This document shows positions 56,085-60,000 of a stretch of DNA of 60,000 nt, piece by piece. The notes beneath the pieces were generated by a model. The model searched no databases and was not told where the DNA came from. It saw only the letters and a program-made list of their open reading frames with translations. How positions within the stretch are numbered: the stretch's first letter is position 1; each line of letters opens with the position of its first letter. Source of the stretch: Cryptomeria japonica (taxonomy: Eukaryota; Streptophyta; Pinopsida; Cupressales; Cupressaceae); assembly GCF_030272615.1 (NCBI RefSeq), contig NC_081409.1, forward strand, positions 243,907,924 through 243,967,923, written 5' to 3'. The position numbers and the translations under genes were made by a program.

Positions 56085-57314
56085 TGTTTCTATTTACTAA
56101 GTTGTCATTAGTTTTATGCCCAAAGTAATTCTATATACTCTAGTCAGTTAATACTACTGAAAAGTCCAGTCGGTAAACACCAAGGTCACCAGTGTTGGTT
56201 ACAGATTAAAGACAAGTCACCGAGTTGATACACACCGAGCTGTGAACCGAGACATATGTAGAACGTCTACCGAGTAAGGTTTATATGTTTACCGATCAAC
56301 AAAGAAGGTATACTGAGTTAATCTGAATCGAGTGAAAACGTGTTACCAGATTCAATGAACCTAGACACTCATGTGAAACGTGTTACATAATTCAAGAAGA
56401 TGAAACCGTTACTACATTGGAAATTGCATTTAAATATTTTGTATGATTTTGAGGAAGAATATCCAATGAAATAATTTCTATGTTTATTCATTCAATAAAA
56501 CATATTTGTATGATCGAAGCATGAGCAAATCATCATCTCAGAGATCTATATAAACAGAATGATTTGAGTACATTAACATAAGGTGACATGTAAGGTCAAT
56601 CAAGAGCAAAGAGATGAAGGAATGATTAAGTCAAGCATGAAGGAATAAGATTGACAGAGATAATCACAAGTTACCGAGAAGGTTTCAGAGAACAATTTAA
56701 GGAACAAAGAATACGGAAGTGGTTACCGAGTTGATTTATCAATTACCGAGGAATGCTATGAGCAAGGTAATTTCATATTAAGCACATAGAGTCTGCTATA
56801 ACATTTCAGATGTGCAATTGCAGATATTTTGTAATGATTTTGATTGAAATATTAAGTTGTAATAGAAACCTTTAACAAGGTAAAAGACTCTAATAAAGTC
56901 TATAAATTGTAAACCCTTTAACCAAGTACAACATTTTGTATAAGTGTTTGTAAAATCCTTTATCAAGGTAGATCTAAAGATCTTTATACTCCTAACAGGG
57001 TAAGCTATCAGAAATGGCTAAACATGTAGCTTTAACCGTGCAATCTTGATTACTGTAGTAGTGAAGTTGTGGGTGCCATCCCCACCGCAGTTTTTCTCTC
57101 TAACCAAGAGTTTCTGCATGACCAAAAATCATTGTGTTATGGAGTGATATTTTGATGCATGTTATCTTTATGATTATGTTTCAGTATTTTATATCTTTGA
57201 GATCAACAATACATAGTTTGTGTTTATCAGTAAAACTATTTTTCAAGAAAAGTTTTGAAGTAGTGATTCACCCCTCCCCTCTCAATACATTATCTTTCCA
57301 AGTAGGACCTAACA
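56085..57314 (+). repeat. R3 3' LTR
   Basis: 1,230 bp, TGTTTC...CCTAACA, followed by GTGTG (57315-57319). Confidence 0.92.
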
Positions 57315-57319
57315 GTGTG
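57315..57319. repeat. R3 target duplication, right copy (GTGTG)
   Basis: GTGTG, equal to 41321-41325. The Tat reading frame resumes beyond it. Confidence 0.95.
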
Positions 57320-59160
57320 TTGGTATAGCTACTTCCATAGTAGCTGCTCTATCTTCTTCCTCATCTTTTTATAGCCAACTAAGGATGTCCTTTTCCTCGA
57401 ATTCATGTGCTAGAGTGACGAGCTGGATGAATGTGCCATCAAACTTGGTGATGTGTTGAGTTGGTTGATGTTGTAGGTAATCCATGAGATCTAGGTGATG
57501 TTGGTAAGTTGGCCAAACACATGGGTTCCAAAGAGTATTCTCCCATGCCTTGTTCTTTGATTGTTATTTTCTGCTTGAAATTCATAGATAATGATTTAGA
57601 CTTTTCTTGTTGAAGATCTGGTGCTAAGGAATTTTGTTTCTCTCTATTATGTGGAACCAAGTTGTCTTGGGCTACCCTCATAGCATTATAATGCTGAAAT
57701 GGATTATGATCAGCTGATATAGAAACCTCCTGCCCATTGTAGGGGAATTTAACACATTGGTGATAAGTGGAGGGTATTGCTTGCATTTCATGTATCCAAG
57801 GTTGACCTAATAAGATATTGCATGTGAGGTCTATGTCTAATACCTGACACATAGTATCCTTTCGTATCAGTCCTACTTGAATTGGCAACACCACTGTTCC
57901 TTTGGATGATCTTTCTTCATCATCATATGCCTTTATAGTGATCTTTTTGCGTGGATCAATAGACTCCTCAGAGAAGCCTAATGCATGGATATGTTTTAAG
58001 GTACAAATATTAAGTCCAGCTCCTCCATCTATTAATACTCGTTTAACTTGGTGTTTATAGACCATGACTTCAATATGGAGTGGAGTATTGTGTGGATGGC
58101 TCAATGAGATATTATCATGCTCAGAAAAAGTGAGGTTATGAGGCCCTGTCATATGAGCCACCATGGCTTGGAATTTGTCAGCATCCAGATCTTGAGGTAC
58201 ATTTGTTTCTAATAATGCTTGTTCCAATATGTCTTTGTGTTTTGGAGAAAGTTTTAACAATTCCAATATAGATATTTGAGCAGGAGTTTTGCGCAGTTGA
58301 CTGACTAGATCATATTGAATTTTGGGTACGGTGTTTGTTGTTGACATATGTCCCTTCAAGACATATTTTTGAGCTCTGGTTGTTACGTTGATGGATTCAT
58401 GTTCATGTCTGTCTTTGATTGTCATAACATTGACTTGATTGCCTTCAGCTGATATGTGATTAATGGTGTCATTGTATATGTGATTGATACGAGCTCCACG
58501 TGTATCGTTTGAGGTTGAAGCTCCATCCTTGTTGTAGTTTGGAAGAAGATTCTTGAAAGCTCCATGGTCACCATTTGTCTTGAGGCCATCGACCATTAAA
58601 TCACCTCTATCGATCATGTCTTGGACAATGTTTTTCAACCTCATGCAATTATTTGTTTGATGACCTTTGTTGCGATGAAAATCACAAAAGTGTGAGTCAT
58701 TCCACCAGGGTGGTTTGATTTGTGGTTCAAAGTTGTTGATTGCTAGTAAAGAGATAATTTTGTTTGCTAGGAGTTCTTTGAATGCTGACTCCAGTGATTG
58801 CCCTAGTGGTGTATAAATGCATTTTGGAAAGTTGTTTGCATTACCCCGTGAGTTTGGATTAGGTCCCCTATTGGTGTTATTGTTCTGGGTATTGTTGGTG
58901 TTGTTTGTGTTGAGTTGATTTTGATTGGTATTCGGTGCATAAGTGTTAGTGCCTGGGTTAGCACCTTTGGGATTTTTTGTAGCTTGAGGATTATCTGATA
59001 AAGCGAGCACGGGTTGCTTTGATTTTGGATCATTTGATTCATTTCCTCCTTCATTTCCATTATTTTTGTTTCTGGTCCAGAATCTGGATTTGTCCACGTT
59101 GTTGTTGTTTTGGTTGTTGTAATTGGATGAACTTGTTCCTTCTTTGAAAAATTTCAACAT
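57320..59160 (-). CDS. Tat gag C-terminus, zinc knuckle and aspartic protease
   Basis: The open frame 59160-57439 begins with an Asn-rich linker, then a variant knuckle 'CDFHRNKGHQTNNC' (about 58690-58650), then the protease with 'VLIDGGAGLNICTL' (about 58045-58000; Asp-Gly-Gly in place of Asp-Ser/Thr-Gly, as in other Tat elements) and 'NILLGQPWIHEM'. A frameshift near 57445 moves the last ~40 codons into another phase, which leads across R3 to the G-patch at 41325. The protease would cut the polyprotein. Confidence 0.85.
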
Positions 59161-59181
59161 TCCCTTTTTGACACATGCTTC

Positions 59182-60000
59182 TTATACTTGGATGCCATTC
59201 TCAATCAATTTAGCAAAAGATGGTATGCATTGGAGTTTGAGTCTATAACTCATCTCACTATTCAAGTTGTCGATGAAAATTTCCATCTTTTCCTTTTCGG
59301 GTACATCACGAGGATATCTTGAAACCATACGCCGCCAACGTTGAAGGAATACCATGAATGTTTCATTGTTTTTCTGTTTGGTGTTACAGATGTCTAACAT
59401 GGTGATAGCATGTTGAATGTTATAGGAATATTGAGTTATGAATTTGTTGACTAGTTCATCGAATGATCTGACAGGAGGTGTGATTTTGGATAACCATTCC
59501 ATCGTTTGTCCGCCCAAGCTTCTTGGGAATAACCTCATCAAATAGGTATCATCATGAGAAAATTCTAGAGTCATTATACAAAATTCGCGAACATGATCAC
59601 GAGGATCACTTTTCCCATCATATTTGTCAAATTTGGGAATGTCTGAGTTTGGAGGAAAAGGTACCATGTTCAATCTTCTATCAAACAGATAAGGACAAAT
59701 TTCAGTTAATGAATACCATACTGTCGTCCCTTGTTGCATGTCTTGCATTTGTCTTTGTAACATTTGCATTTGTTGAGTAAGAGCAATCAAAGGTGCATTA
59801 TTTTGCCGAGGGAATAATTGCTCGGGTATATTTTTCTGAAATGGTGTATGGAAGGGTATGTTTTGCTCGGGGATGTTTTGCTCAGGTATATTTTGCTCAA
59901 GGATATTTTGCTTAGGGGTATCTTGCTCAGGGTCATGTGTTTCTTCTTCTCTTTGTTGTTCATGATATTCATAATGTTGAGATCTTGTTCTAAAAATGTT
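59182..60000 (-). CDS. gag: Tat gag, partial at the window end
   Basis: Retrotransposon gag core: 'PKFDKYDGKSDPRDHVREFC', 'LMRLFPRSLGGQTMEWLSKI', 'VFLQRWRRMVSRYP'. The frame is open to the window end, and the N-terminal part has a short pentapeptide repeat (EQNIP, three exact copies and two variants, about 59930-59840) before 'APLIALTQQMQMLQRQMQD', a likely coiled coil. One TAA (59182-59184) is the only stop between gag and protease; the frame is the same on both sides. This copy could have been a single gag-pol frame. Confidence 0.9.
   Translation of the reverse strand, partial: NIFRTRSQHYEYHEQQREEETHDPEQDTPKQNILEQNIPEQNIPEQNIPFHTPFQKNIPEQLFPRQNNAPLIALTQQMQMLQRQMQDMQQGTTVWYSLTEICPYLFDRRLNMVPFPPNSDIPKFDKYDGKSDPRDHVREFCIMTLEFSHDDTYLMRLFPRSLGGQTMEWLSKITPPVRSFDELVNKFITQYSYNIQHAITMLDICNTKQKNNETFMVFLQRWRRMVSRYPRDVPEKEKMEIFIDNLNSEMSYRLKLQCIPSFAKLIENGIQV

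Larger units (their letters stand above)
41326..57314 (+). mobile_element. R3: pol-less copia-like retrotransposon, host of R2
   Basis: About 8.0 kb of its own sequence plus the 7,972-bp R2 insertion. LTRs at 41326-42567 and 56085-57314, primer site at 42570, gag (42630-42782 and 50760-51961), ORF2 (52480-55767), and four polypurine-like tracts before the 3' LTR. It is flanked by GTGTG and lies opposite in orientation to the Tat element it entered. Its LTR start (TGTTTCTATTTACTAAGTTG) differs clearly from that of R1/R2 (TGTTACTACTTATCAGATTG), so it is another subfamily, yet it lacks pol in the same way. Confidence 0.9.
31087..60000 (-). mobile_element. Ty3/gypsy Tat-type element with antisense plant-mobile-domain gene
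   Basis: Minus-strand order from the window end: gag (60000-59182), protease (59160-57320), [R3 inserted], G-patch region (41325-40181), RT, RNase H, second archaeal-type RNase H, integrase, then a ~4.3-kb region with a plus-strand PMD gene, polypurine tract and 3' LTR (31087-32527). Two RNase H domains and an antisense ORF between pol and the 3' LTR are established traits of the Tat lineage. The 5' LTR lies beyond 60000, so its target duplication cannot be tested. It was inserted in the CACTA transposase, whose coding sequence runs up to 31087. Confidence 0.85.

Overview
The window is nuclear DNA of a seed plant with a large, AT-rich, repeat-dominated genome. A gymnosperm or similar giant genome is my inference, from decayed nested LTR elements, in-frame stops that look like C-to-T decay, and no intact host gene. 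I recognise no single-copy host gene, tRNA or rRNA. Almost everything belongs to transposable elements, and several can be delimited to the base by TG..CA ends, tRNA-iMet primer sites, polypurine tracts and 5-bp target duplications. Names such as R1 or E1 are mine.

Layout. (1) 191-6964: R1, a minus-strand LTR element. It has a coiled-coil/zinc-knuckle gag and a very long second ORF but no protease, integrase or reverse transcriptase. (2) 6965-15078: E1, a DNA transposon. It carries a plus-strand gene of phase-0 exons, an array of ~359-bp repeats, a 52-bp minisatellite, and a convergent minus-strand transposase of a family I cannot name. An assembly gap follows at 15079-15578. (3) 15579 to about 22420: E2, a second copy of the same transposon with the same order of parts. 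Its transposase is reduced to the last exon, and its end holds a (GA)n expansion and short palindromes. (4) 23571-25061: a decayed SET-domain gene. (5) 25966-31086: a CACTA (En/Spm) transposase with an acidic Asp tract, split by two single LTRs and a ~90-bp insert. (6) 31087 to the window end: a Ty3/gypsy element of Tat type on the minus strand. It has gag, protease, G-patch, RT, two RNase H domains and integrase, plus an antisense plant-mobile-domain gene between pol and the 3' LTR.

The right half is a four-level nest. The Tat element sits in the CACTA transposase. R3 (41326-57314, plus strand) sits in the Tat polyprotein with target duplication GTGTG. R2 (42783-50754, minus strand) sits in the gag of R3 with target duplication AGTTG. 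R1, R2 and R3 form one family that lacks pol in all three copies yet keeps gag and an ORF of about 1,100 codons. They probably depend on an autonomous partner.

The two items most likely to be undescribed are the E1/E2 transposon (two convergent genes around a private 359-bp satellite) and the pol-less R1-R3 family. All coding regions carry some stops or frameshifts, so I treat them as decayed copies whose ancestral reading frames can still be read.
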